From CAYUYV01 sp050331455 (GTDB taxonomy: Bacteria; Pseudomonadota; Alphaproteobacteria; JAJFIK01), in NCBI GenBank assembly GCA_050331455.1, contig JBHJGV010000007.1:1-64000 (forward strand): a stretch of DNA of 64,000 nt, given 5' to 3'. The number at the start of each line of letters is the position of its first letter. Within the stretch, counting starts at the first letter, position 1. The translations under genes and the position numbers were made by a program. Below, one piece after another: positions 25,527 to 34,709 of this stretch. The notes under the pieces were generated by a model. That model worked only from the letters and a program-made list of their open reading frames with translations, ran no database searches and was not told where the DNA came from.

Positions 25527-27251
25527 GTGCTGCGACTGTCCACACGCGACCGCTTTGCACTGGACCGGAAGACCGTCAATCTTTGGTCCCTGTATGGCTG
25601 GTTTCGGACCGTGCTGGGCCCCGAGAAGGGCTTCTACTGGCTTGCCATTGTCTATGGCATTGCCATCAGCCTGCTGACGCTGGCCCTGCCCATTTCCGTG
25701 CAGGTGCTCATCGATACGGTGGCCAACACCGCCCTGGTCCAGCCGGTTCTTGTGCTGGCCGGCGTGCTGTGCGGCCTGCTGCTGCTGTCCGGTCTGCTGA
25801 TCGCCCTGCGGTTCCACGTCATGGAAATTTTCGCGCGCCACATCTATGCGCGGCTGAGTGCGGAAATCGCGATACGGGCGGTCCATGCCGAAGCCTCCTA
25901 TTTCCAGGAAGGCAAGCGAGACAGCCTGTTCAATCGCTTCTTCGACATCATGACCATCCAGTCGCTCATTCCCTCGCTGATCATGTATGCCCTGCCGCTG
26001 GCGTTCCAGGCGGTCATCGGCTTCATCGTGGTGTCCCTGTACCACCCCTATTTCCTGATTTTCACCCTCGTCATCGTGGTCATGATCTGGCTGATCTGGG
26101 TCATCTGGAGCGCGGCGGCCATCCGCACGGCGGTCGATGAATCTTACGCCAAATACGACACGGCCCACGATCTGGAGGGGCTGGCGGAAAACAACGATTT
26201 CTACCATTCGAACCGCAGCATCGATTTCGCCCTTCGGGATACGGACGATGGGATTTATCGCTATATCGAGGCCAATAAGGCCCATTTCCGGCAATCCTTC
26301 TCCCAGAAGGTCGCCCTGCTGATTCTCTATGCCCTGGGCAGCGCGGCGCTGCTCGGGATCGGCGGCTGGCTGGTGATCCAGGGGCAGCTCACCCTGGGCC
26401 AGCTCGTCGCCGCCGAACTGATCATGTCCGCGATCCTCCTCGGCATTTCCCAGTTCGGCATCTATCTCGACCAGTTTTACGAAGTGTGTGCCGCCGTGGA
26501 CAAATTGTCGGCCTTTTTCCGCATTCCCCAGGAGGCCGACACGGGGGAGCGCCGGCTGCCCGATCGTCCGGCCCGGGTCGAATTTGACGGCGTGGCCGCC
26601 AGCCGGCCCGGCGCCCCCGAGATTGCCTTCACCATGGATCTGCCCGCCGGCAGCAATACCATCGTCCGGGGCTGTTCCGTGCCGGCCCAGCGCGCCTTTC
26701 TCAGCCTGCTCCAGGGGCACACGCGCCCGCAGAGCGGCTGGGTGCGCATCAGCGGCGAGGATATCCAGGACGTCAATCTCCAGCATCTGCGCGACGAGGT
26801 CATCGTGCTCGACCGCCTCGATATCGTCGAATGCACCATGGATGATTATCTCGACATGGCGATCACGGAGAAAAGCCGGTCACGTAAGGCTGAAATCCTG
26901 AAACTCACCCGCCTTGACGAGACCCTGGAGCGGCTCCCCGCCGGCATTGACACCCACATCATTCCCTCGGGCTGGCCTCTCTCCCCGTCCGAGACCCTGC
27001 GCCTCAAACTGGCCGGGGCCCTGCTCGCCAATCCGCGGGTCCTGGTGCTGACGGAAATTTTCGATCTGGTGGAGCGGCGCTATCTCAATCCAGTTCTTGA
27101 GCAAATCGGCTTGGATCGCGGCATCACCTTCATCCGCTTTACGGATGATCTGCCGACGGATCACGATGACTACGCCCTGGTGCTGCACGCGCGCATGCAG
27201 GAATTCAGCCCCTTGAGCGATTGGGCCCGTGAGAGGACGCAACTCGCATGA
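25527..27251 (+). CDS. ABC exporter-like protein with degenerate ATPase domain
   Basis: Residues about 35-320 form the six-helix exporter membrane domain (VLIDTVANTAL after the first helices; long cytoplasmic loops with YFQEGKRDSLFNRFF). Residues about 350-570 have the layout of an ABC ATPase domain but without its working parts. Where Walker A is expected stands IVRGCSVPAQRAFLSLLQG (no GxGKS/T). The signature LSGGQ reads LSPSE. Walker B reads VLVLTEI instead of LDE, and the switch-histidine region TFIRFTDDLP has no histidine. The frame is intact (574 residues) and its stop overlaps the HlyD gene (ATGA). The start is GTG 25527. No C39 or CLD-type N-terminal domain is present. It probably retains a structural or secretion role without ATP hydrolysis, or uses another energy source. 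Confidence 0.8.
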   Translation: MLRLSTRDRFALDRKTVNLWSLYGWFRTVLGPEKGFYWLAIVYGIAISLLTLALPISVQVLIDTVANTALVQPVLVLAGVLCGLLLLSGLLIALRFHVMEIFARHIYARLSAEIAIRAVHAEASYFQEGKRDSLFNRFFDIMTIQSLIPSLIMYALPLAFQAVIGFIVVSLYHPYFLIFTLVIVVMIWLIWVIWSAAAIRTAVDESYAKYDTAHDLEGLAENNDFYHSNRSIDFALRDTDDGIYRYIEANKAHFRQSFSQKVALLILYALGSAALLGIGGWLVIQGQLTLGQLVAAELIMSAILLGISQFGIYLDQFYEVCAAVDKLSAFFRIPQEADTGERRLPDRPARVEFDGVAASRPGAPEIAFTMDLPAGSNTIVRGCSVPAQRAFLSLLQGHTRPQSGWVRISGEDIQDVNLQHLRDEVIVLDRLDIVECTMDDYLDMAITEKSRSRKAEILKLTRLDETLERLPAGIDTHIIPSGWPLSPSETLRLKLAGALLANPRVLVLTEIFDLVERRYLNPVLEQIGLDRGITFIRFTDDLPTDHDDYALVLHARMQEFSPLSDWARERTQLA

Positions 27252-28339
27252 CCGAAACGTCTGAACCGAACGGCTCGCTGGGTCTTACCCCCGTGGCCCG
27301 CGGGCGCCACGTGAGCCATTTTGATGCCATCAAGGCCGTGCGTACGCCCCTTCTCACCCGGGCATTTGCCCTGATGATTATCGCGGCAATCGTCATTGTG
27401 GGGCTGTTTCTCTATTTCGTGCCCTGGATCCAGACCACCTCCGGCTTCGGCACCGTGACCGCCCTCGACCCGCGGGACCGGGCCCAAGAGATCAGCGTGC
27501 TCGTGTCGGGCCGCATCCAGGAATGGTATGTGCGGGACGGCTCCCGGGTGAGCCAGGGCGATCCTATCGTGCGCATCGTGGACAACGATCCCAATCTCGT
27601 GGAGCGCCTGACGGCCGAGCGCGAGGCCCTCGCCCAGCAGCTGGAGGCCGCCAAGACCGCCACCCGCACCGCCCTGCTCGATTTCGATCGCAAGAAGCGC
27701 CTGTTCGACCAGGGGCTGACCTCGCGCCTGGAATTCGAAACGGCGCAGATCCGGCTGGAGGACCTGCGCTCCAAGGAAGCCGCCGCCGAAGCGGCGCTGA
27801 ACCGGGCTGACGTCAGTATCTCGCGCCAGTCGACTCAGGTTGTCCGCGCCCCCCGCAACGGCACCATCCTCTCGGTCACCGCCGGCGATACGTCCACCTT
27901 CGTGCGCGAAGGCCAGTCCGTGGCCACCTTCCTGCCCGATGGCGTTGAGCGGGCCGTCGAATTGTTCATCGACGGCCGGGATATTGCGCTGGTGGTCCCG
28001 GGCCGGAAGGTCCGCCTCCAGTTCGAAGGCTGGCCCGCCGTCCAGTTTTCCGGGTGGCCCTCGGTCGCCATCGGGACCTTCGGCGGCGAAGTTGCCTTCG
28101 TCGATCCGTCCGCGTCGGCCAGAGGTCGCTTCCGCATCCTCGTGGTGCCCGATCCGGACGCGCCGGAGGAAGAAGCCTGGCCCGAGGAGCGGTTCATCCG
28201 CTTCGGGTCCCAGGCTCGGGGGTGGGTGCTGCTCGACGAAGTGCGGGTCGGTTTTGAGCTGTGGCGTCAGATGAACAATTTCCCGCCTAACCTGCCCTCG
28301 ATCACCGGCCAGGAGGGGGGTGGCAATGGGGGCGGCTGA
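27248..28339 (+). CDS. HlyD-family periplasmic adaptor (membrane fusion protein)
   Basis: HlyD-type adaptors link an inner-membrane transporter to a TolC channel. One membrane helix (about residues 39-62) is followed by a biotinyl-lipoyl-like half motif (VLVSGRIQEWYVRDGSRVSQGD), a coiled-coil hairpin (about 115-185) and the second half motif (VRAPRNGTILSVTAGD), then beta-barrel regions. The length of 363 residues is on the short side for type I secretion adaptors. It overlaps the ABC gene by 4 bases, and the outer-membrane gene overlaps its end, so all three are one operon. Confidence 0.88.
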   Translation: MTETSEPNGSLGLTPVARGRHVSHFDAIKAVRTPLLTRAFALMIIAAIVIVGLFLYFVPWIQTTSGFGTVTALDPRDRAQEISVLVSGRIQEWYVRDGSRVSQGDPIVRIVDNDPNLVERLTAEREALAQQLEAAKTATRTALLDFDRKKRLFDQGLTSRLEFETAQIRLEDLRSKEAAAEAALNRADVSISRQSTQVVRAPRNGTILSVTAGDTSTFVREGQSVATFLPDGVERAVELFIDGRDIALVVPGRKVRLQFEGWPAVQFSGWPSVAIGTFGGEVAFVDPSASARGRFRILVVPDPDAPEEEAWPEERFIRFGSQARGWVLLDEVRVGFELWRQMNNFPPNLPSITGQEGGGNGGG

Positions 28340-29804
28340 CCGGCGCGGCCGCGCCGTCCTTCGGGCCGTCCTGCTGGTGATCGGCGCGGTATCATCGGTC
28401 ACACCCCATGCCTGGGCACAGACCAACGATGCAGGGACGCTGCATGCGGAGGACGTTCTGGCCTCCTCGGCGCGCTATGCGCCGCAGATCCTGGAAGCCC
28501 TCACGGACGTGAAAGCCGCCGAAGGGGTCGCCCTTTCGGCCGAAGGCGCGTTCGACACCACGGTGGACACGGAAGGTTTCGGACGGTTCTCCGGCTTCTG
28601 GAACGGCCGGGTGATTTCGACCACCGTGTCCCAGAACCTGCGCACCATCGGCGCGACCCTGTTCGGCGGCTACAAGGTCTCGGACGGGCGCTTCCCCATC
28701 TATGAGGACATCAACTTCACCAACACGGCCGGGGAGTTCAAGGCGGGTTTCATCCTCTCCCTGCTGAGGGACCGGGCCTTCGATGCCGAACGCGCCGGGC
28801 TGATCGATGCCTCCCTGACTGTGGACCAGGCTGCCATCGATCTTCTGATTGCCCGTATCGGGGTCCAGCACAGGGCCTTGACCACCTATCAGATCTGGGT
28901 GGCTTCGGGAGTTCAGCTCGAAATTTACCGCGGCCTGCTCAATATCGGTCTGGAGCGGGAACAGGGGCTGGAACAGCGGGTCAGCGAAGGCGACGCCGCC
29001 GAAGTCCTGCTGATCGAGAACCGCCAGAACATTCTGCGCCGCCAGACCCTTGTTGTGGAGGCCGAACGGGAGCTCCAGACGGCGGCGCTCGCCCTGTCCA
29101 TGTTTTACCGCAATGGCACCGGCGAGCCGGTCGTGCCGGACGCCCGTCAGCTCCCGGATGGTTTTCCGGACGTGCTCAATATCGCGCCGGAGATCGACGA
29201 TGCGGTGATGGCGGTGGCCAAGGCTGTCCGGCCGGAATTGGCCCTTGTCGACAACAATCTGGCCCGGGCCCGTAACACGCTGCGCCTCGCCGAGAACGCC
29301 CTCAAGCCCAAGCTCGATTTCCGCTATGAGGTCAGCCGCGATTTCGGGGCGGTGGCCGAGGGCGGCATCAGCCGGAACAGCACGGACAATGTCCTTGCCA
29401 TCGTGTTCCAGATCCCGCTCCAGCGGCGCGACGCCCGGGGCCGGATCGCCACGGCCCGGGCGCAGATGCAGGCCCTCGGATATGAGCGCCAGCGCATCGG
29501 CGAACAGATCATTGTTGAAATCCGCACTCTGAAGGCCGAACTCGACGCGGCGCGCGAACTCGTGCGCCTTGCCATCGAGGAACAGGCCCAGGCGGAGACC
29601 ATGCAGCGGATCGAAAAGACCCGGTTCGAAAACGGGCTCAGCGATTTCTTCTTGCTGAATATGCGGGAGGAACGGGCGGCCGATGCCCGCATCCGCCGGA
29701 TCAGTGCCCAACTGCGATATTTCGTGGCCGTCGCCAATTACTACGCCGCGATCGTGGATCTGGGCGGCCTGGGTCTTGAGAATATGCCGTCCGTCCTTGA
29801 GTGA
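28326..29804 (+). CDS. TolC-family outer membrane efflux/secretion channel
   Basis: A signal peptide ending in HAWA precedes two repeats of the outer-membrane efflux fold, with long amphipathic helices (LEREQGLEQRVSEGDAAEVLLIENR and later ARELVRLAIEEQAQAETMQRIEKTR) that form the periplasmic tunnel. The length of 492 residues is normal. The ATG at 28326 (GGAGG nine bases upstream) was chosen; a GTG six bases earlier is possible. The gene starts inside the end of the HlyD gene and completes a three-part envelope-spanning exporter. Confidence 0.87.
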   Translation: MGAADRRGRAVLRAVLLVIGAVSSVTPHAWAQTNDAGTLHAEDVLASSARYAPQILEALTDVKAAEGVALSAEGAFDTTVDTEGFGRFSGFWNGRVISTTVSQNLRTIGATLFGGYKVSDGRFPIYEDINFTNTAGEFKAGFILSLLRDRAFDAERAGLIDASLTVDQAAIDLLIARIGVQHRALTTYQIWVASGVQLEIYRGLLNIGLEREQGLEQRVSEGDAAEVLLIENRQNILRRQTLVVEAERELQTAALALSMFYRNGTGEPVVPDARQLPDGFPDVLNIAPEIDDAVMAVAKAVRPELALVDNNLARARNTLRLAENALKPKLDFRYEVSRDFGAVAEGGISRNSTDNVLAIVFQIPLQRRDARGRIATARAQMQALGYERQRIGEQIIVEIRTLKAELDAARELVRLAIEEQAQAETMQRIEKTRFENGLSDFFLLNMREERAADARIRRISAQLRYFVAVANYYAAIVDLGGLGLENMPSVLE

Positions 29805-29853
29805 GGGACGCAAGCCCCCGGAGATCCGTCAGATCCACCCGAACCTGCCCCGA

Positions 29854-30744
29854 TCAGAACAGGGCTAGATTGAGGCTCAAGCCACCATAAAGGGTCTCGT
29901 CATCGCGCCGTCCGCCGACGAGATATTCGCCGGTCGTGCCGGCCCAATTCAGATGGGCCCCGATCTTGGCGGTGCGGGAAATCCGGGAACTGAGGGCTGC
30001 ACCGACCTCGTAATAGGCGCGGTTGTCCTTGACCGTCAGACCCGAGGCCGGTTCGGCCTCAACAATGGTCCGTGCACCGGCCTGGTTGTTGAGCAGGTTT
30101 TCCGCATCATCGCCGGTATGGACATAGCCGGCCCGACCTGAAAATTCGAGCGCCAGGCGCTCGCCCAGCAGGGGCAGGCGCCAGCGGCTTTCGGTCTCGA
30201 TGGTCAGGTTCTGGACTTCCACATCGTAATAGACCCGGGCGAAGACCGGCAGAATGAGCGGCAGCCGGGCCCCGGCGAACAGCTCCAGGGTCTCGGTCTC
30301 GGCGCCGGGCGTGTTCTGGGTGCCGACAAAGCCGTAATAAGTGAGGCCCGCCTCGGCGGTAACGACGCCGGCAAGGTTGAAACGGGCCTTGAGGAAACCG
30401 TTCACCTCCCGGGGCTCTTCGATGCCGCCATTCATGCCGTCGAAGGGCACGGCGGAGGCGATCCCCATGGTCAGGTCGACGGGCCCTGCCCCGACCCGCC
30501 CCTTGAGCTGCAGGCGCAGCACGTCGTCGGCCTGGCGCACCCCGCGGAAAATGAGGTCCGTCTGATAGCGGACGGTCAGGTTGACGTCCGTTCCGCCGTC
30601 TTTGATCTCGAAAAAGTCCGACTCCGTCGCCGGCGAGGCCAGTGCCGGTCGGGGCGCCGCGCCGAAGCCCACGCCCACGCCCACCGCCACCAAAACCCCA
30701 CAAAGCCCGATGCTCGCTACAGCATTCCGGATCTGGCGCGCCAT
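29854..30744 (-). CDS. Outer membrane beta-barrel protein, function unknown
   Basis: An N-terminal signal peptide (hydrophobic run ending ALAS near residue 32) is followed by alternating beta strands such as VNLTVRYQTDLIFRGVRQ and YYGFVGTQNT. The last residue is phenylalanine (LNLALF), the signal used for barrel insertion. The predicted mature protein of about 264 residues would fit a 10-12 strand barrel. The start ATG 30744 has GGGAG upstream; an ATG at 30765 has no good ribosome-binding site. It is convergent with the secretion operon, and no substrate is evident. Confidence 0.7.
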   Translation of the reverse strand: MARQIRNAVASIGLCGVLVAVGVGVGFGAAPRPALASPATESDFFEIKDGGTDVNLTVRYQTDLIFRGVRQADDVLRLQLKGRVGAGPVDLTMGIASAVPFDGMNGGIEEPREVNGFLKARFNLAGVVTAEAGLTYYGFVGTQNTPGAETETLELFAGARLPLILPVFARVYYDVEVQNLTIETESRWRLPLLGERLALEFSGRAGYVHTGDDAENLLNNQAGARTIVEAEPASGLTVKDNRAYYEVGAALSSRISRTAKIGAHLNWAGTTGEYLVGGRRDDETLYGGLSLNLALF

Positions 30745-31259
30745 GCCCTTTTCTCCCTTGTCCATGCACGCCTAGTCCAACCAGCCCCATGGTGACCATA
30801 TCGTTAAGGCAGGAGCCTGGGTAGAGCGCATGCGGAAGAAAAAGGCCTGAGAGGGTTATGAAACGGCACAGATCCGTCTCATCTTGAGACGGAGCACTGA
30901 TTTCATGCGCTTGTCAGTCCGAGCCGGCGCGGGCGCGGTCCATCCGGGCTCGAATAGATGAACCGTCCGAACCGGGCATAAAGACCCGTTCACAGGCCGG
31001 CATCGATCAACCCTTGGTCCGTCAGGCGCGATCCTGTTGCTGTGGGTTGTCACCATCAGGGTGTGGTCCCACCGCTGCACCTGTCACGGCCTTTCGGTCG
31101 CAACCGGATAGCCGTGCAGGACCTCAATGGTTCGCGGCGCTATACAGATCTGCCATTGTGATGACTGAAACGGGAGGCGAAGCTGACGCAAAGCGTGTGC
31201 TTGGAATCGTCCCATGGGCCTTGCTCCGGGTGCTCCGCCGAACAAGAACAGGTGTGGTC
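30745..31259. other. Intergenic region between divergent envelope genes
   Basis: About 515 bases without a supported gene separate the beta-barrel gene from the beta-helix gene. The frame of the beta-helix protein stays open upstream to 31014, but no signal peptide would fit those longer starts. I see nothing else definite. Confidence 0.5.
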
Positions 31260-33023
31260 ATGGCGAAATCGGTCAGGGGCGGCATGGTCTGCCTCGCCCT
31301 TCTGTTTGCTTCGGGCGGATCGAGCGCTGCCTTGGCGCAAACGGCGCCGGAGGGCTGGAGCGCCATGCCGGCAGTCGATCGGCTGGAGGCTTTAACCGCG
31401 GCCCCGAAAGCGGACCGGCCGGTCACCGTTCAGCTTCTCGGCTATGGCGAACCGGGCGACGGCGGCGGTGGGCTGGTCCGCTGGGATCCGGACAGCCGGG
31501 AGCGCATCGATCCGTGCGCGGTCTATGCCCATCGGGACGGGGGACGCGGCCGTTGGCGCCGTGTGCCCACGGGTGCGCCCGTCAATGTGCGCCAGTGCGG
31601 CGCCGGGCCGCGCGCGCGACCCGCCATCAACCAGGCGGCATTCGCCGCCGCGCTGGTCCATGGCGATGTGGTCGTGCCGGAGGGCACCTACCGGCTTGGG
31701 GCCGGACCCGTGCGCATCATCGGCAAGGGCACGCGTTTTTTGGGCCAGGGACGCGCGAGCGTTCTCCAGTTCGAGGGAGCACAGATCGGCGTGGCGATCG
31801 GCGATGGCACCCGGCTGGGAGATCCTGAAACCGATACGGACGGGGTCGAGGTCGGCCGCTTCCGGATCACCGGAACGGGTGAAACGGCGCTCAAGGTCCA
31901 TGACGCGCAGCGGGTCAGCCTCAGCCACGTGTCCCTCGAGGATGATCGGGGCAAGGAGAGATCCCGCTGGCGCCGCGGCTTCCATTTTGAGCACACTTGG
32001 AGCAGCCGCTTTACAATGCTGGATACAGCCGGTGCGACGGTCACCGACATCACCTATTTCACGGACGGTCACTACAACGCGAACTATGCTGCCAACTGGC
32101 ATTCGGCCAGCAATTTTGCCCGGGCCAATCTGTGGATTGAAAGGGCCTTCGGTTCGGGTTTCCATTCCGTCACGGCCCAGGGCGCCACCATGGGCGTGAA
32201 AATCAAGCGCGGGCTCGGGCTGACATTCACGGGCTTGTGGACGGAAGGAACCGCGCGCCCCGTGGTGTTCGGCGATACCGCCGCGGACACCTATGCCGAC
32301 AGCATCGTGATCGACGGAGCCCATCTCGCCGGCCCTTACCCTATTCATCCGCACACGTCATCGGCAAAAGCCACCCTCGACTTCGAGCGGGCCCGGAATA
32401 TCGAAATCGTTAGCACGGTCTTTGTCGACTCCCGGGACTATGGCCGCCTTGTCGAGGTGACCTTTGAAGGCGGCGGCGGCAGCGGGGCCCGGGCCACGGC
32501 TATCGTCAACCGGGACGGCAGCGTGGCGGGCCTCGTGCTCCTGAACCGGGGGCGCGGCTATCGCGGGGCGCCCACCGTGACCCTCACGCCCGGCCGCGAC
32601 GGAAACGGACGTCGGCTCAGCCGGGGGCGCGGCGCGAAGGCGGTGGCCCAAGTGACGGGCGGCGGTGTGACCGGCCTGACCCTGACCGACCCGGGCCGGG
32701 GCTACCAGTCGGATCCCATCACGCCGGTGCCCATTCTCTACGACATCGCCTATGGCGTGACGATCCGGGCGCCGAGTTGGACGGACGGCATCACAGGCCA
32801 GCCCGGCGCCCTGTGGCCGTTCGTGACGCGCACCGCCCGGGCGCCGGGCGCCACGAATGGCGGCATCGCCATTGTCCAGGATCGGACGACCTTCACCGCG
32901 ACCGGCGGGCTCAATGCGCATTTCCGAAAGGCGGACGGCTATCAGCACAGGCACCATCTGGTCTGGACCGGGCCGGACGGCGTGCAGCGCAGCGAGGCCG
33001 TCACGCCCGTGCCCTATCGCTGA
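31260..33023 (+). CDS. Exported right-handed beta-helix protein with tail-fibre-like GY repeats
   Basis: A signal peptide (MAKSVRGGMVCLALLFASGG, cleaved after ALA) precedes a pectate-lyase/tailspike-like parallel beta-helix. The helix starts with GDVVVPEGTYRLGAG and runs through repeats such as GVEVGRFRITGTGETALKVHDAQRVSLSH. Near residues 400-485 are two copies of a short module, G-x-A-x-A-x-V...G-RGY-x-x-x-P (GRGYRGAP and GRGYQSDP), a pattern I know from phage tail and surface proteins. No catalytic residues stand out. It is probably a surface or periplasmic glycan-binding or glycan-cleaving protein. It stands alone between intergenic regions. Confidence 0.7.
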   Translation: MAKSVRGGMVCLALLFASGGSSAALAQTAPEGWSAMPAVDRLEALTAAPKADRPVTVQLLGYGEPGDGGGGLVRWDPDSRERIDPCAVYAHRDGGRGRWRRVPTGAPVNVRQCGAGPRARPAINQAAFAAALVHGDVVVPEGTYRLGAGPVRIIGKGTRFLGQGRASVLQFEGAQIGVAIGDGTRLGDPETDTDGVEVGRFRITGTGETALKVHDAQRVSLSHVSLEDDRGKERSRWRRGFHFEHTWSSRFTMLDTAGATVTDITYFTDGHYNANYAANWHSASNFARANLWIERAFGSGFHSVTAQGATMGVKIKRGLGLTFTGLWTEGTARPVVFGDTAADTYADSIVIDGAHLAGPYPIHPHTSSAKATLDFERARNIEIVSTVFVDSRDYGRLVEVTFEGGGGSGARATAIVNRDGSVAGLVLLNRGRGYRGAPTVTLTPGRDGNGRRLSRGRGAKAVAQVTGGGVTGLTLTDPGRGYQSDPITPVPILYDIAYGVTIRAPSWTDGITGQPGALWPFVTRTARAPGATNGGIAIVQDRTTFTATGGLNAHFRKADGYQHRHHLVWTGPDGVQRSEAVTPVPYR

Positions 33024-33179
33024 CGCGCGGTCGCGACGGGATTTTTCGCACTGCTTTTTGGGCCCTGTGTTCGGCGGCACAGGACAGGACCCGGGCCTGG
33101 GGCATGGTTCTCTCGTCGGCGGGACGAACACACCGCCGCATCGAAGAACCCCGAACCCAGACCCATACGGAGAGATCCC

Positions 33180-33593
33180 ATGTTCAAGTCTTCCATCGCC
33201 ACCGCCCTCGTCCTGTCCCTCGCCATCGTCAGCCCGGCCATGGCCGCCAAGTCCGGCCAGCCCAGCATCAACGGCCAGGCCCTCAATGTCGGCCTGATCG
33301 GCGAGAACAACACCGTCGCCCTCGGCATCGACGCCACGGCCCGCACCCGCGTCGGCGCTATCCAGAACGGCCAATTCAAAGGCAATGTCCTGAATGTCGG
33401 CCTTGTTGGCGAAAACAACACCGTCGCCCTCGGCATCGGCACGGAAGCCTACACGGATGTGGGCATGGTCTATGACGCCCGTCTGAACGGCGACCTCGCC
33501 AATATCGGCCTGATCGGCGAGAACAACACCGTGGCCCTGGGCATCGACTCGAAGGCGACCACGGAAGTCGGCACCATCGGCACCGAGCGGTAA
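33180..33593 (+). CDS. Small exported protein with three curli-like repeats
   Basis: A classic signal peptide (about residues 1-23, ending AMA) is followed by three near-identical repeats of about 37 residues. Each has the core LNVGLIGENNTVALGI (second copy LNVGLVGENN, third ANIGLIGENN). The repeat has the alternating hydrophobic/Asn-Gly pattern of amyloid-type or beta-solenoid secreted proteins, but not the exact curlin consensus. The protein has 137 residues. AGAGATCCC precedes the ATG. No curli assembly genes are adjacent. The function is unknown; a surface fibre or adhesin is a guess from the repeats. Confidence 0.75.
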   Translation: MFKSSIATALVLSLAIVSPAMAAKSGQPSINGQALNVGLIGENNTVALGIDATARTRVGAIQNGQFKGNVLNVGLVGENNTVALGIGTEAYTDVGMVYDARLNGDLANIGLIGENNTVALGIDSKATTEVGTIGTER

Positions 33594-33620
33594 GCCGCCG
33601 CCCAAGGACTGCCGCGCCAT

Positions 33621-33677
33621 CCGCACCGGTTCCCCAAGGCGACAGGCCACCTGGCCAAAGCCGAAGGACCGGTGCGG
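33621..33677. repeat. Long inverted repeat downstream of the small repeat protein
   Basis: CCGCACCGGTTCC and a near-complement GGACCGGTGCGG flank about 32 bases. There is no T-run, so it is not a standard terminator. It could slow transcription after the small repeat gene. Confidence 0.35.
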
Positions 33678-33776
33678 TGTGCGTTCGGCTTCCAACACCC
33701 CGTTTGGCCGGCTTCCGTGCCCCCGGCCCCGTGTCTAAAGTCCCCGCGACGCCGAACAGTTCGCGGATGGAGTCCC

Positions 33777-34595
33777 ATGGCCGAAAGCACGCTTTTCTCC
33801 CTCACGGGCACCCACAACACCCATCGCTATTACCTGCCCGTGGAAGAGCGGGTCACGGTGGGCCCGCCGGGCAAAACCTTCCTGTTCGGCGGCGTCGGGC
33901 TTGCCTCCTCCATCGAGGCCATGGAGCGGACCTGCGGGCGCCCGGCCATCTGGGCGACGGCCCAATACCTGTCTTACGCCCGGCCGGGAGAAATCGTCGA
34001 TCTCGATGTGACGGTTCCCGTCCACGGCAACTACAACTCCCAGGCCCGGGTTATCGGCCATGTGGAGGACCGGGAGATTTTCACGGTCAATGCCGCCCTC
34101 GGCGCCCGGCCCAGCGGCCTCTCGGACCAGTGGAGCCCCATGCCGGACGCGCCGGCGCCTGAGGACTGTCCCCCCATGCGCCAGTGGCAGAGCGACCAGG
34201 ACGACCTCAACGCCCAGCTCGACATTCGGGTTGCCAAAGGGCGCTTCGGGCCGGAGCGGGAACAGGGCGGACGCAGCCCGGACGGCGAAACGGTGTTATG
34301 GGCCCGCACCCGAGCCGGGCACCCTTGCACCTCCGCGGCGCTGGCCATCATCGCGGATTTCGTGCCCTCCGCCGCCGGGCATGCCCTGGGGCGCAATGCC
34401 GGCGCCAACAGCCTCGACAACACCCTGCGGATCCGCCGTCTTGTGCCGACCGACTGGGTGCTCTGCCGAACCCAGATTCAAGGCATCCATGGCGGCTTTA
34501 TCCACGGCAGCATGCTGCTTTTCGCCCAGGACGGGGACCTGATGGCCGTGGCCAGCCAGTCGGGCATCCTGCGCGTGTTCGAGGATCCCAAATAG
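33777..34595 (+). CDS. Acyl-CoA thioesterase family protein (double hotdog)
   Basis: At 272 residues, the layout resembles a two-hotdog acyl-CoA thioesterase. The first half has FGGVGLASSIEAMERTCGRP and AIWATAQYLSYARPGEIVDLDV. The second half has LAIIADFVPS, AGANSLDNTLRIRRLV and ILCRTQI-type strands with GFIHGSMLLFAQDG, which are hallmarks of TesB-like folds. The family hydrolyses acyl-CoA to free acid and CoA; chain-length specificity cannot be told. The ATG at 33777 has GGAG upstream. Confidence 0.75.
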   Translation: MAESTLFSLTGTHNTHRYYLPVEERVTVGPPGKTFLFGGVGLASSIEAMERTCGRPAIWATAQYLSYARPGEIVDLDVTVPVHGNYNSQARVIGHVEDREIFTVNAALGARPSGLSDQWSPMPDAPAPEDCPPMRQWQSDQDDLNAQLDIRVAKGRFGPEREQGGRSPDGETVLWARTRAGHPCTSAALAIIADFVPSAAGHALGRNAGANSLDNTLRIRRLVPTDWVLCRTQIQGIHGGFIHGSMLLFAQDGDLMAVASQSGILRVFEDPK

Positions 34596-34709
34596 CCCTT
34601 AAGGCGTGGTACCGGGGCTGGCGTTCGGGCCGGCGGGCGGCATAAGCTCGGCGATCAGGTGGCGTTCCCACATTTGGACGCCGGGCGGGATGACAAGGGA
34701 GAGAGCCCG

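Noticed and set aside
31014..31259. Longer start of the beta-helix protein
   Set aside because: A proper signal peptide begins at 31260; the upstream codons would bury it.
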